Positions 53,119 through 61,271 of a stretch of 64,000 nucleotides of DNA are shown in pieces. Positions within the stretch are counted from its first letter, which is position 1. Each line of letters opens with the position of its first letter. The stretch is taken from assembly GCF_008806385.1 (NCBI RefSeq), contig NZ_VZZK01000011.1:62001-126000 (forward strand), written 5' to 3'. This DNA is from Methylobacterium soli (GTDB lineage Bacteria; Pseudomonadota; Alphaproteobacteria; Rhizobiales; Beijerinckiaceae). The notes below the pieces were generated by a model. That model had not been told where the DNA came from and did no database searches. It saw only the letters and a list, made by a program, of their open reading frames with translations. Position numbers and translations under genes: made by a program.

Positions 53119-54492
53119 TCAGAACTGGAAGTAGATGAACTCGTAGTTCGCATCGTCCCCGATCTTCAGGAGCACGATGACGAACAGCAGCGCGAAGGCG
53201 GCCGCGAGGCCACGATGGGGCGGCAGGCGGTGGACGGCTGCCCAGGCGCTCGGCCCCAGCATCGCCACGGCCGCGGCGATCAGGATGGTGCGCCACTTGA
53301 AGCCGCTGCCGATGGGTGCCAGGCCGAACAGGCCCTTGAACACCGCGAGCGCCGCCTCGAAGCTCGTCGCGCGAAACAGCACCCAGGTGATCACCACGAA
53401 CAGGGCGGTGAGGAGCCATCCGAGGAGCGCCGGCATCCGCCCGCCGGCGCGGTGCCAGAGCACGCCCGCCCCGAGGCCGAGTCCGTGCAGGGCGCCCCAG
53501 GCCACGAAGGTGAGGCCGGCCCCGTGCCAGAGGCCGCCGAGGGTCATGGTGGCGAGGAGCGCGCCGAGCTGGATCCCGAGGCCGCGCCGGTTCCCCCCCA
53601 TCCCGACATAGAGGTAGTCGCGCAGGAAGCGGGACAGGGTCATGTGCCAGCGCCGCCAGAAGTCGCGCAGCGAGGTCGCCCGGTAGGGCACATCGAAATT
53701 CTGCGGCAGCACGATGCCGAACAGGAGCGCGAGGCCGAGCGCCATGTCGGTATAGCCCGAGAAGTCGAAGTAGATCTGGAAGGTGAAGCCCAGCGTCGCC
53801 TGCCAGGCCTCGGCCAGGGTCACGACCTTGCCGGCGGCCGCCGCCTGGAACACCGGGTTGACGGAGCTCGCGAGGGGATCGCCGAGCAGGACCTTCTTGG
53901 CGAGCCCGACGCAGAGCAGCATCAGGCCCCGCCCGATCCGCTCCGCCGCGTCCCGGCGGGCGTAGGGGCGCTCGTCGAACTGGTGCATGATCTCGCTCCA
54001 GCGCACGAGCGGGCCGGCGAGAACCTGCGGGAAGAACCCGATATAGAGGGCGTACCGGACGAGGTCGTAGGCGGGCGCGCGGCCGGCCTTCAGGTCCGTC
54101 AGGTACATCACGTGGTGGAAGGTGAAGAACGAGATCCCCAGCGGCAGCACCCAATCGAGATGCGGGGCCGCGACGCCGGGGATCAGGTTGGCGAGATCGG
54201 CGAAGAAATTGAGGTACTTGAACAGCGCCAGGACGGCGAGGTTCAGGGCGATCGCCAGCGGGATCAGGACGGCGTTGCGGCTGCGCAGGAAGGCGCGGGC
54301 GACGAGCCAGTTCAGCCCGATCGAGGCGGCGAGAAGCGGCACGAAGCGCAGGTCCCACCAGCCGTAGAACACGAAGGACAGGAGGACGAGGATCGGCAGG
54401 CGCCAGCCCGGCCGGAAGCGCTCGGCCAGCGCGTGCAGGATCAGCGCGGCCGGCAGGAAGGCGAGGAGGAAGACGAAGGAATTGAACAGCAT
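53119..54492 (-). CDS. MBOAT-family membrane-bound O-acyltransferase (AlgI-like)
   Basis: 457 residues, about ten to twelve membrane helices. AlgI-type motifs: LVLLSFVFYGWWDLRFVPLLAASIGLNWLVARA, NLIPGVAAPHLDWVLPLGISFFTFHHVMYLTDL, FFPQVLAGPLVRWSEIMHQF, IYFDFSGYTDMALGLALLFG, DFWRRWHMTLSRFLRDYLYVGMGGNRRG, and the catalytic His in LGGLWHGAGLTFVAWGALHG. It transfers acyl (usually acetyl) groups to surface polysaccharides. It lies directly upstream of the SGNH-like gene in a two-gene unit inside the flagellar cluster. Confidence 0.94.
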   Translation of the reverse strand: MLFNSFVFLLAFLPAALILHALAERFRPGWRLPILVLLSFVFYGWWDLRFVPLLAASIGLNWLVARAFLRSRNAVLIPLAIALNLAVLALFKYLNFFADLANLIPGVAAPHLDWVLPLGISFFTFHHVMYLTDLKAGRAPAYDLVRYALYIGFFPQVLAGPLVRWSEIMHQFDERPYARRDAAERIGRGLMLLCVGLAKKVLLGDPLASSVNPVFQAAAAGKVVTLAEAWQATLGFTFQIYFDFSGYTDMALGLALLFGIVLPQNFDVPYRATSLRDFWRRWHMTLSRFLRDYLYVGMGGNRRGLGIQLGALLATMTLGGLWHGAGLTFVAWGALHGLGLGAGVLWHRAGGRMPALLGWLLTALFVVITWVLFRATSFEAALAVFKGLFGLAPIGSGFKWRTILIAAAVAMLGPSAWAAVHRLPPHRGLAAAFALLFVIVLLKIGDDANYEFIYFQF

Positions 54493-54606
54493 CGGCGCCG
54501 GTGGGACGGCGCGACGGTGAGGCTCCCCGGTCGCGCCACCGGGATTTGAGGCGCGCGCTTTGTCGGGGATCGCGGCTGAGCCGTCAACGTCCGGGCCGGC
54601 GGCGGC

Positions 54607-55032
54607 TCAGGCGCGGCGGCGGGTCTCGAGCTTGGCGAGCTCCACCGCCGCCCGCAGCTCGATATCGGCGATGAGCCCGTCGAGGCGCGGATCGCCGCTC
54701 GTCGCCGCCCGGTCCGAGAGGCGGCCGGCGACCGCCTGCAATTCGTGGGTCGGCACGCGCCCCGTGAGAAGCGCGGCCTTGAGCCGATCGAGCCCGTCGA
54801 GGAGATCGTGGCCGCGCCGCGCCGAGCGGCGGCGGCGCTCGCTCGGGGATTCGTTGTCGCCCTGGAGCGTCAGGACGGCGTCGAGCCCGGCAAGCGAGGT
54901 CGCGCCGGCGGGGGCGTGCGCGGAGGCCGCCTCGGGCGCGGCCCCGAGGGAGAAGCTGCGGCCCTCGTTCGTGCGCCGTCCAGAGGCGACGGATGCTGGC
55001 CCTTGGGCCGCAAAGTGGGTGTCGACGCGCAT
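54607..55032 (-). CDS. fliX: Flagellar assembly protein FliX
   Basis: 141 residues, the usual FliX length. The C-terminal part SERRRRSARRGHDLLDGLDRLKAALLTGRVPTHELQAVAGRLSDRAATSGDPRLDGLIADIELRAAVELAKLE matches FliX proteins of Caulobacter and Rhizobiales ('R...RRG..LLD.LD.L...LL.G.......L..L......SGDP.LD.LL..IELRA.VELAK'). In Caulobacter FliX couples basal-body assembly to the sigma-54 activator FlbD, which fits the promoter elements in this cluster. Divergent from flgI. Confidence 0.92.
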   Translation of the reverse strand: MRVDTHFAAQGPASVASGRRTNEGRSFSLGAAPEAASAHAPAGATSLAGLDAVLTLQGDNESPSERRRRSARRGHDLLDGLDRLKAALLTGRVPTHELQAVAGRLSDRAATSGDPRLDGLIADIELRAAVELAKLETRRRA

Positions 55033-55094
55033 CAGGAAACCGATCGAGGGGGGCGGACAGGGGCCGCCGCGGCCCGATTGTCCGGTTCGCGTGG

Positions 55095-55110
55095 TTAAGC
55101 GTTCGTAAAC
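55095..55110 (+). promoter_or_regulatory. CtrA-like box in the fliX-flgI gap
   Basis: TTAA-N7-TAAAC (TTAA at 55095-55098, TAAAC at 55106-55110); one mismatch from the CtrA consensus TTAA-N7-TTAAC. Placed just before palindrome copy 2. Confidence 0.45.
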
Positions 55111-55114
55111 AGCC

Positions 55115-55131
55115 GGGCAGAACCTGCCGGG
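55115..55131 (+). promoter_or_regulatory. Shared flagellar palindrome, copy 2 (enhancer candidate)
   Basis: GGGCA-GAACC-TGCCGGG within GCCGGGCAGAACCTGCCGGGT, matching copy 1 closely. It lies 107 bp upstream of the flgI sigma-54 -12 element. Confidence 0.55.
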
Positions 55132-55224
55132 TGGGCACCGAAGGCCCCTGCCCGACCGCTCCGCAGCCGAAGTGCGTGTTCACAAAAATCCATACAATAC
55201 AATGGTTTGGCGAAACGATCCGGA

Positions 55225-55239
55225 TGGCATGAAGCTGGC
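55225..55239 (+). promoter_or_regulatory. Sigma-54 promoter of flgI
   Basis: TGGCATG-AAGC-TGGC: GG-N10-GC spacing exact, two mismatches from consensus. Predicted start about 55251, 27 nt before the flgI ATG. Confidence 0.5.
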
Positions 55240-55277
55240 AGGGTGAGGCCGAGACCCGATCCCGATCGAAGCTCGGC

Positions 55278-56411
55278 ATGACAACGCGAATCCCCGGCCT
55301 CCGCCTCGCCCACCTCCTCGCCATCGCGCTGGCGACGCTCGTCCTCGGCGGCGCGGCGCCGGCCTCGGCCCTGTCGCGGGTGAAGGACCTCGCCTCGATC
55401 GAGGGCGTGCGGCAGAACCAGCTCGTGGGCTACGGGATCGTGGTCGGCCTGAACGGCACCGGCGACACCCTCAACAACATCCCGTTCACCAAGCAGTCGC
55501 TCCAGGCCATGCTGGAGCGCCTCGGCGTCAACACGCGGGGCGCCACCATGCGGACCCAGAACCTCGCCGCCGTGATGGTGACGGCCAATCTCCCGCCCTT
55601 CTCGACGCAGGGCACCCGCATCGACGTGACGGTGTCCTCGCTCGGCGACGCGAAGTCGCTCCAGGGCGGCACCCTGCTGGTGACGCCGCTGCTGGGCGCC
55701 GACGGCGAGGTCTACGCCCTCGCGCAGGGCTCGGTCGCCATCGCGGGCTTCTCCGCCGAGGGCGACGCCGCCAAGGTCACCCGGGGCGTGCCCACCAACG
55801 CGCGCATCTCCAACGGCGCCAATGTCGAGCGCGAGATCGCGTTCAAGCTCAACGATGCGCGCAGCCTGCGCCTGTCCCTGCGCAACCCCGACTTCACCAC
55901 CTCGAAGCGGATCGCCGCCGCCATCAACGATTTCATGGGCGGGGACACCGCCGAGCCGACGGATCCGGCGACCGTGACCCTCCAGATCCCGGCCCGCTAT
56001 CACGGCAACATGATCCGCCTCGTCACCGAGGTGGAGCAGCTCAAGGTCGAGCCGGACCAGACCGCCAAGGTCGTGGTGGACGAGCGCTCCGGCATCATCG
56101 TGATGGGGCGCGACGTGCGAGTCTCGACGGTGGCGATCGCGCAGGGAAACCTCACGGTCACGATCACGGAGCAGCCGCAGGTGAGCCAGCCGAATCCGCT
56201 CTCGAACGGCCAGACCGTGGTGGTGCCGCGCACCGGCGTGAAGGTCGATACCGGCGACGGCAACAAGCTCGCCCTCGTCAAGGAGGGCGTGACCCTGCGC
56301 GAGCTCGTGGACGGGCTCAACGCCCTCGGGGTCGGCCCCCGCGACCTCATCTCCATCCTCCAGGCCATCAAGGCCGCGGGCGCCCTCCAGGCCGATATCG
56401 AGCTGATGTGA
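55278..56411 (+). CDS. flgI: Flagellar P-ring protein FlgI
   Basis: 377 residues. Signal peptide (LLAIALATLVLGGAAPASA), then SRVKDLASIEGVRQNQLVGYGIVVGLNGTGDTLNNIPFTKQSLQAMLERLGV, TMRTQNLAAVMVTANLPPFSTQGTRIDVTVSSLGDAKSLQGGTLLVTPLLGADGEVYALAQGSVAIAGFSAEG. It ends with VKEGVTLRELVDGLNALGVGPRDLISILQAIKAAGALQADIELM-type sequence. Forms the peptidoglycan ring of the basal body. It leads the flgI-flgJ-flgN-like group. Confidence 0.97.
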   Translation: MTTRIPGLRLAHLLAIALATLVLGGAAPASALSRVKDLASIEGVRQNQLVGYGIVVGLNGTGDTLNNIPFTKQSLQAMLERLGVNTRGATMRTQNLAAVMVTANLPPFSTQGTRIDVTVSSLGDAKSLQGGTLLVTPLLGADGEVYALAQGSVAIAGFSAEGDAAKVTRGVPTNARISNGANVEREIAFKLNDARSLRLSLRNPDFTTSKRIAAAINDFMGGDTAEPTDPATVTLQIPARYHGNMIRLVTEVEQLKVEPDQTAKVVVDERSGIIVMGRDVRVSTVAIAQGNLTVTITEQPQVSQPNPLSNGQTVVVPRTGVKVDTGDGNKLALVKEGVTLRELVDGLNALGVGPRDLISILQAIKAAGALQADIELM

Positions 56412-56453
56412 TGCGCCCGTCCTCCCTCACCACGGTCTCAGCGAGGTAACCCC

Positions 56454-56813
56454 ATGCTCCCACTCGCCACCTTCGCCGCCTCGGCGGCCCTGCAGGTCGG
56501 AAAGTCCATCGCCGGCAACATCGCGGCGAGCGTGACCAAGACGGCGGACGACACCACCAAGGCGGCCGACGCCAAGGCCCGCAAGGCCTCGACCGATTTC
56601 GAATCGATGTTCCTGGAGCAGAGCCTCGACCGCGTCGCGCAATCGGACGGCACCGAGGGGCCGCTGGGCGAGAACGGCACCGGCGGCGGCGTCTACCGCT
56701 CGATGCTGACCAAGGAATACGCGACCCAGGTGGTCAAGAGCGGCGGCGTCGGCATTGCCGATCAGGTCTACCGCGAGATGATGAAGATGCAGGAGGCCGC
56801 CCGTGCAGCCTAG
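56454..56813 (+). CDS. flgJ: Rod-binding protein (FlgJ N-terminal domain type)
   Basis: 119 residues. The FlgJ rod-binding core is visible: TKAADAKARKASTDFESMFLEQSLDRVAQSDGTEGPLGENGTGGGVYRSMLTKEYATQVVKSGGVGIADQVYREMMKMQE. It lacks the C-terminal muramidase domain of enteric FlgJ, as in most alphaproteobacteria (CheL in Caulobacter). Scaffold for rod assembly. Overlaps the next gene by 11 bp. Confidence 0.9.
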   Translation: MLPLATFAASAALQVGKSIAGNIAASVTKTADDTTKAADAKARKASTDFESMFLEQSLDRVAQSDGTEGPLGENGTGGGVYRSMLTKEYATQVVKSGGVGIADQVYREMMKMQEAARAA

Positions 56814-57285
56814 ACCCGACGCGAATCCGGTCCGCATCGCCGATCCCAAGGCGGCCGAGGCGCTCGTGGCCCACGTGATGTCGACCATGCAGGCGCTCTC
56901 GGAGATTCTTGCCGAGGAGAGCGGCCATGTCCGCGCCGGCCGCCTGCGCGAGGGCCTGTCGCAGGCGGAGCGCAAGAGCGCCCTGTCGGGCGCCTATCTC
57001 CAGGGGCTCGAATCCGCCAAGGCCAACGCGATCGCGCTGGCCCGCTTCGCGCCCCGGGGCGTCGAGGTGCTGAAGGCCGCCCATCAGCGCTTCATGATCG
57101 AGGTCGAGACCAACCAGGCGGTGCTCGCCACCGCGCGCAGCGTCTCGGAGGGCCTGATCAAGACCCTGGCGGAGGAAATCGGCCGTTCACGCTCGGCGAC
57201 GGTGTACGGCGTGCCGTCGATCGCGCCCTCGCCCTATGGCCGCGGCGCGCGAAGCGGCCCCCTGGTCCTGTCCCGCAGCCTGTGA
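56803..57285 (+). CDS. FlgN-like flagellar chaperone candidate
   Basis: 160 residues starting at a GTG (56803) that overlaps the flgJ stop. Helical: DPKAAEALVAHVMSTMQALSEILAEESGHVRAGRLREGLSQAERKSALSGAYLQGLESAKANAIALARFAPRGVEVLKAAHQRFMIEVETNQAVLATARSVSEGLIKTLAEEIGRSR. Three long helices with 'L..IL..E...V..G' fit FlgN-type chaperones for the hook-junction proteins FlgK and FlgL, which are encoded next. FlgN assignment is by position and helical pattern, not a strict signature. Confidence 0.65.
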   Translation: MQPRPDANPVRIADPKAAEALVAHVMSTMQALSEILAEESGHVRAGRLREGLSQAERKSALSGAYLQGLESAKANAIALARFAPRGVEVLKAAHQRFMIEVETNQAVLATARSVSEGLIKTLAEEIGRSRSATVYGVPSIAPSPYGRGARSGPLVLSRSL

Positions 57286-57292
57286 GGCCGGG

Positions 57293-57619
57293 TCACGGCC
57301 GCCCGTTGCCGATGCGCACGAAGGTGCGCACCGGTCCGAGCTCGGATTCCGAGCGGGTATCGATGGCGAAGCGGCCGGCCGCCGCGGGGGCTGCCGCCGC
57401 GCCGCCATGGCCGGCGCGCAGATCGATGCCGGCCCCGACCCGCCCCGAGAGCCGGATGCAGCTGCGGCTTCCCGGGATGCGAACGAACCCGCTGCCGAAG
57501 GCGGGACAGGGGCGCAGCGGCTCGGGCGCCGGCACCTTGGCGGGCTCGCGCGCCGTCGCCGGCGCGAGGCACCCCGCCAGCAGGCCGGCGACCAAACCGG
57601 CGCGCACTCGATTCGCCAT
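57293..57619 (-). CDS. Porin-N-terminus-like mini protein
   Basis: 108 residues from the ATG at 57619 with a signal peptide (MANRVRAGLVAGLLAGCLAPATA). The mature part contains CPAFGSGFVRIPGSRSCIRLSGRVGAGIDLRAG and ESELGPVRTFVRIG, the start of alphaproteobacterial porins ('CP.YG.GF..IPGT.TC(L/I)..GG.V...'), and ends after one more strand-like stretch. About 300 residues of barrel are missing. Short forms with this pattern may be genuine small secreted proteins or a remnant; its intact signal peptide and stop favour a real short gene. Convergent with the FlgN-like gene (7 bp). Confidence 0.6.
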   Translation of the reverse strand: MANRVRAGLVAGLLAGCLAPATAREPAKVPAPEPLRPCPAFGSGFVRIPGSRSCIRLSGRVGAGIDLRAGHGGAAAAPAAAGRFAIDTRSESELGPVRTFVRIGNGRP

Positions 57620-57785
57620 CGTGTTCCGGCTCCGGCCCCGCTGATCCCCAGAGATAGGCGAACCCACCGGCACCGATCAAGCCGCGCCACGGGCGAGACC
57701 GAGGCGATGACCGCGTCACATCGGCGTCTCGCCCTGCGCGCCGCCATCGGCCGGCCTCGCGGCGGGCGCGGGCCGTGAGGCAGCC

Positions 57786-59327
57786 TCAGCTGAGGTAATT
57801 CACCAGCGACAGCTTCGAGAGCATCGACGTCACCTGATAGCTCGCCTGCAACTGGTTCTGGACGGCCAGGAGCTTGGCGGCGACTTCCTCGGTGGTGACG
57901 GATTCGACGCCGTCGACCGCCGATTGCAGGGTCGCCCGCGTCGACTTGTTCTGGGTCTGGGCGTTGCTCAAGGCGCTCGCGCCCAAGCTGAAATCGGCGG
58001 TGATCGATTCCAGCGCCCCGGTTGCGGGGAGCAGCGTCGTCGTCCTGGCGGCGACCGCCTTCCAGCGCGCCGCGGACGTGTCGGGCGTGGTCCCCACCGT
58101 GTTGACGGCCGCCGCCGCCAAGGATTTTAGCGCGTCCTTGATCGCGTCCTCATTCGCCCGTGCGCCGATCTCGACCGTGTACGTGGCGCCGATCCGGGCC
58201 GTCGTCGCGGCCCGCGGATCCGTGGTGGACGCCTCGCCCTTGTACCATTGGACCGTCGATTTCTGATTGCCGGGAAGCAACGCGTCGCTCGGGCTCAGCT
58301 GGCTGATGAAGACGGGATTGCCGACCGAATCCTTCCCGATCCGCTCCCCGCCATCGAAGAAGCGCGTCGTCGCGTCGGTGATCGATTTCGCCGCGAGCGT
58401 GGTGTTCGCCGCGTCCTTCAGCGCGCCCGTCACGGCGTTCGACAGGTTGGCCGCCGTCTCGGCCGCATTCGCCCCGATGGCGAAGCCCGCATGGGAGCCG
58501 GGCGTCACCTGCGATTGCGCGGTCAGCGTGAGGGTCGTGGTGCCCCCGCCTTTCAGCGACAGCGTGAAGGTCAGGCTGTCGCCGATCGCCGGTTGCGCCG
58601 AGAGGCCGATATTGTAGATGGTCGAGGGTGCGCTCGCCTGGGCGCTCACCGAGATGGCCGAGCCGGTCGCCGTCGGCGTCCCGGTGAACTGGAAACCGAA
58701 ATCCTGGCGCGTGAGCGCGTTGGTCTCTTCCGCCACCGAGATCGTGGTGGCGTTGGGCGTCGTGACGGTCAGCCGGCCCGTCCCGCTCGGGCCGAGATCG
58801 GCGTCGAGCTGTTCCTGCACCAGGGTCTTCAGCCCGTCCGCCTTCGGGGTCGTCGTCCCGTTCAGCAGGACGTCGCCGGACACGACGGGGGGCGTCTCGA
58901 GGACGCGTCCGCCGAAGAGATATTGCCCGGCGGATTGCTGGTTCAGCGCATCGAGGGCGGAATCCAGGCTGCTGCTCGCCAGGAGCGCGTTGTTTTCGGC
59001 GGTGGCGCCGTTGTTCAGGGCGGTGTTGTCGATGCTCCGGCGCAGGGTGGTCGTGAGGCTGGTGAGCTGGGTGAGGCTCGCCGTAGCGAGCTTCACCCGG
59101 GTCTGCGCGCCCGTGATCGTCGCGTCGTAGCCGTCGAGGGCGCTCAGCGTCGCGTGGGCGCTCAGGCTCGTGGACCGGCCGGCACCGAGGCCGCCATAGG
59201 TTTCCGCGGCGCGGCCGGTGGAGAGCTGCGTCGAGAGCCCGTCGAGCCGGCTCTTCAGGTTGACGAGGTTCGTGGTCGTGCGATTGGTGACGAAGCTGCC
59301 TGCGGCGAAGGACGGGATGGTCGTCAT
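57786..59327 (-). CDS. flgL: Flagellar hook-associated protein FlgL
   Basis: 513 residues. Flagellin-like N-terminus (FVTNRTTTNLVNLKSRLDGLSTQLSTGRAAETYGGLGAGRSTSLSAHATLSALDGY) and C-terminus (STRATLQSAVDGVESVTTEEVAAKLLAVQNQLQASYQVTSMLSKLSLVNYLS), with a variable Thr/Ser/Ala-rich centre. The position after flgK and the QSAGQYLFGGRVL block identify it as HAP3 (FlgL) rather than filament flagellin. It forms the hook-filament junction. Last gene of flgE-flgK-flgL, 8 bp after flgK. Confidence 0.9.
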   Translation of the reverse strand: MTTIPSFAAGSFVTNRTTTNLVNLKSRLDGLSTQLSTGRAAETYGGLGAGRSTSLSAHATLSALDGYDATITGAQTRVKLATASLTQLTSLTTTLRRSIDNTALNNGATAENNALLASSSLDSALDALNQQSAGQYLFGGRVLETPPVVSGDVLLNGTTTPKADGLKTLVQEQLDADLGPSGTGRLTVTTPNATTISVAEETNALTRQDFGFQFTGTPTATGSAISVSAQASAPSTIYNIGLSAQPAIGDSLTFTLSLKGGGTTTLTLTAQSQVTPGSHAGFAIGANAAETAANLSNAVTGALKDAANTTLAAKSITDATTRFFDGGERIGKDSVGNPVFISQLSPSDALLPGNQKSTVQWYKGEASTTDPRAATTARIGATYTVEIGARANEDAIKDALKSLAAAAVNTVGTTPDTSAARWKAVAARTTTLLPATGALESITADFSLGASALSNAQTQNKSTRATLQSAVDGVESVTTEEVAAKLLAVQNQLQASYQVTSMLSKLSLVNYLS

Positions 59328-59335
59328 GGCTGTCC

Positions 59336-61228
59336 TCAGATCCGCAGGAGGGTGTCGAGCATGTCGCGCGCCGCCGTCAGGACGCGGGCATTGGCCGTGT
59401 AGGCGGTCTGCAACTCGATGAGGCGCGACATCTCCTCATCGATATTGACGCCGGCACTCGTGGCGAAACGGCCCTGCGCGGTCGCCAGGGCCACGCTCTG
59501 CCCTTCGTCGAGGCTCTGCGCCGCCGTATAGGCCGCGCCCTGGCCGGCGATGATCTCCTGGGCAAAGCCCACGACGCTGGCGCTGTGGGGCGCATTGATC
59601 CCGTCGATACCGCTCGCGGCGGAGAAGGTCTGCTTCGCGCTCGTCAGGGTGTCGTAGATCCATTGCGGACGCTCACCCGTCGGCGAACTGGTCGACGCGG
59701 TGGCAACGAGCGACGTGCTGTCGTTCCTGATCAGCGTGTTGACCCCGATGCGCTGCGCCAGGCCCGTGCGCTGCGAGCCGCCATGGAAGGAGCCGGTGAT
59801 GAGGGCGTTGCCCGCGCCGTCGGTGAAGAGCGGGATCTGCGGATTGGCGCCGGTGAGGTCGGCGGCGCTCGCGGGCTGCGTGATCCTCGCGGCGGCGCCC
59901 TGCACCACGATCGAGCCGGAGCCCGCGATGGTGAGCGTGCTGCCGCTCGCATTGGCCGAGAGCGCGGGGGACGCCGCCTTCAGCGCGGCATCGATGGCGC
60001 TGGCGAATTGGGCCGCGCTCGGCGCGGTCGCGGGCGGTATCGCGGCCGGGATCTGGAAGGCCTGCGTCAGCGCGTTCGAGTCGGTGGTCTGGCTCGCCGC
60101 GATCCCGGCGGTGACGGTCTTCGGGTCGGACGCCGCGACCAGGATCACGTTGCGGGTCTGGCCGGTCGCCGTCGTGATCGGGATCGTGAGCGTGTTGCCC
60201 GGCTTGATCTTCGCGATCGCGCTGAGATCGAGATCGAAGCCGGTGCCCGAGGCGTTCTTCGTGCCCGCCGTGGTGGTGTCGGTCAGCGATTGCGAGAGAC
60301 CGGCCGCGAGATCGTCGACCTGGCGCTGCGCCTGCGGCAGGATCTTGTCGCGCAGCTCCAGCTCGGCCGCGATCGTGCCGGAGCGGAGCGCGCCCGCCGC
60401 GGCGAGATCGAGGGTCCCCCCGCCCGGCAACGTCGCCGTGAGGGTGCCGACGCTGCGCTTCGACGGATCGGAGGAATAGGCGGATTCGGCGCTGAGCGTC
60501 CCGCGCCCGTCGAAGCTGAGGCTGGCGGCCGAGCCGCGATCCACCAGCGTCACGCCGGAATTGGTGATCACCGAGACGGTGCCGTCGTTCTGGTTGACGG
60601 TCTTGATGTCGAGATAGGAGGAGAGCTGCGTGAGCTGCTGGTCGCGCTGGTCGAGGATGCTCGCGCGGGCCGACGCATCCGAGGTGCTCGACGCCTTCAG
60701 GTTCAGGTTCGCGATCGACGCCAGGAGGCCGTTCGCGTCCGATGTCTCGGTGGAGAGCCGGCCCTCGACGCCGCTGCGCAGGTCCTGGATGCTGCTGGCG
60801 ATGCTGCCGATCTGCTGCGTGAGGATCGTGGCGGCGTTCACGACCGTGGCCCGGGCCGAGGCCACCGTCGGGTTCGAGGCCAAGCCCTGCAGGGCCGCCG
60901 TGAAGGCGTTCAAATTGGCATCGAGCGCCGTCGAATCGCCAGGCGTGCCGTAGAGCTTGTCGATCTGGGCGAGGATGTTGGCCTTCGTCGAGGTATAGGC
61001 GGCGCCCGAGGTTTCGAGGCGCAGCTGCTTGAGCGCCGCATCGTCGAAGGTGCGGTTGATCGTCCCGATCGCGACGCCCGAATTCCCGACGCCGTCGGAG
61101 ACCGTCGTGACCGTCCGCTTGACGTAGCCGGCCGTGCCGGCATTCGCCACGTTCTGCGAGACGATGCCGATCGCCGTCTGCATCGCCTGCAGGCCGGCCG
61201 TCGCGGTGCTCAGGGCATTGATCGACAT
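59336..61228 (-). CDS. flgK: Flagellar hook-associated protein FlgK
   Basis: 630 residues. N-terminus SINALSTATAGLQAMQTAIGIVSQNVANAGTAGYVKRTV with the rod/hook-family helix, long variable centre, and C-terminus SVALATAQGRFATSAGVNIDEEMSRLIELQTAYTANARVLTAARDMLDTLLRI, with the GVNxDEEM..L...Q.AY..NARV signature of FlgK. First junction protein after the hook. 43 bp downstream of flgE. Confidence 0.94.
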   Translation of the reverse strand: MSINALSTATAGLQAMQTAIGIVSQNVANAGTAGYVKRTVTTVSDGVGNSGVAIGTINRTFDDAALKQLRLETSGAAYTSTKANILAQIDKLYGTPGDSTALDANLNAFTAALQGLASNPTVASARATVVNAATILTQQIGSIASSIQDLRSGVEGRLSTETSDANGLLASIANLNLKASSTSDASARASILDQRDQQLTQLSSYLDIKTVNQNDGTVSVITNSGVTLVDRGSAASLSFDGRGTLSAESAYSSDPSKRSVGTLTATLPGGGTLDLAAAGALRSGTIAAELELRDKILPQAQRQVDDLAAGLSQSLTDTTTAGTKNASGTGFDLDLSAIAKIKPGNTLTIPITTATGQTRNVILVAASDPKTVTAGIAASQTTDSNALTQAFQIPAAIPPATAPSAAQFASAIDAALKAASPALSANASGSTLTIAGSGSIVVQGAAARITQPASAADLTGANPQIPLFTDGAGNALITGSFHGGSQRTGLAQRIGVNTLIRNDSTSLVATASTSSPTGERPQWIYDTLTSAKQTFSAASGIDGINAPHSASVVGFAQEIIAGQGAAYTAAQSLDEGQSVALATAQGRFATSAGVNIDEEMSRLIELQTAYTANARVLTAARDMLDTLLRI

Positions 61229-61271
61229 GGTCTTCCTCCCGGAGCCCGGACCTCAAACAGGCGGGCTGCCG

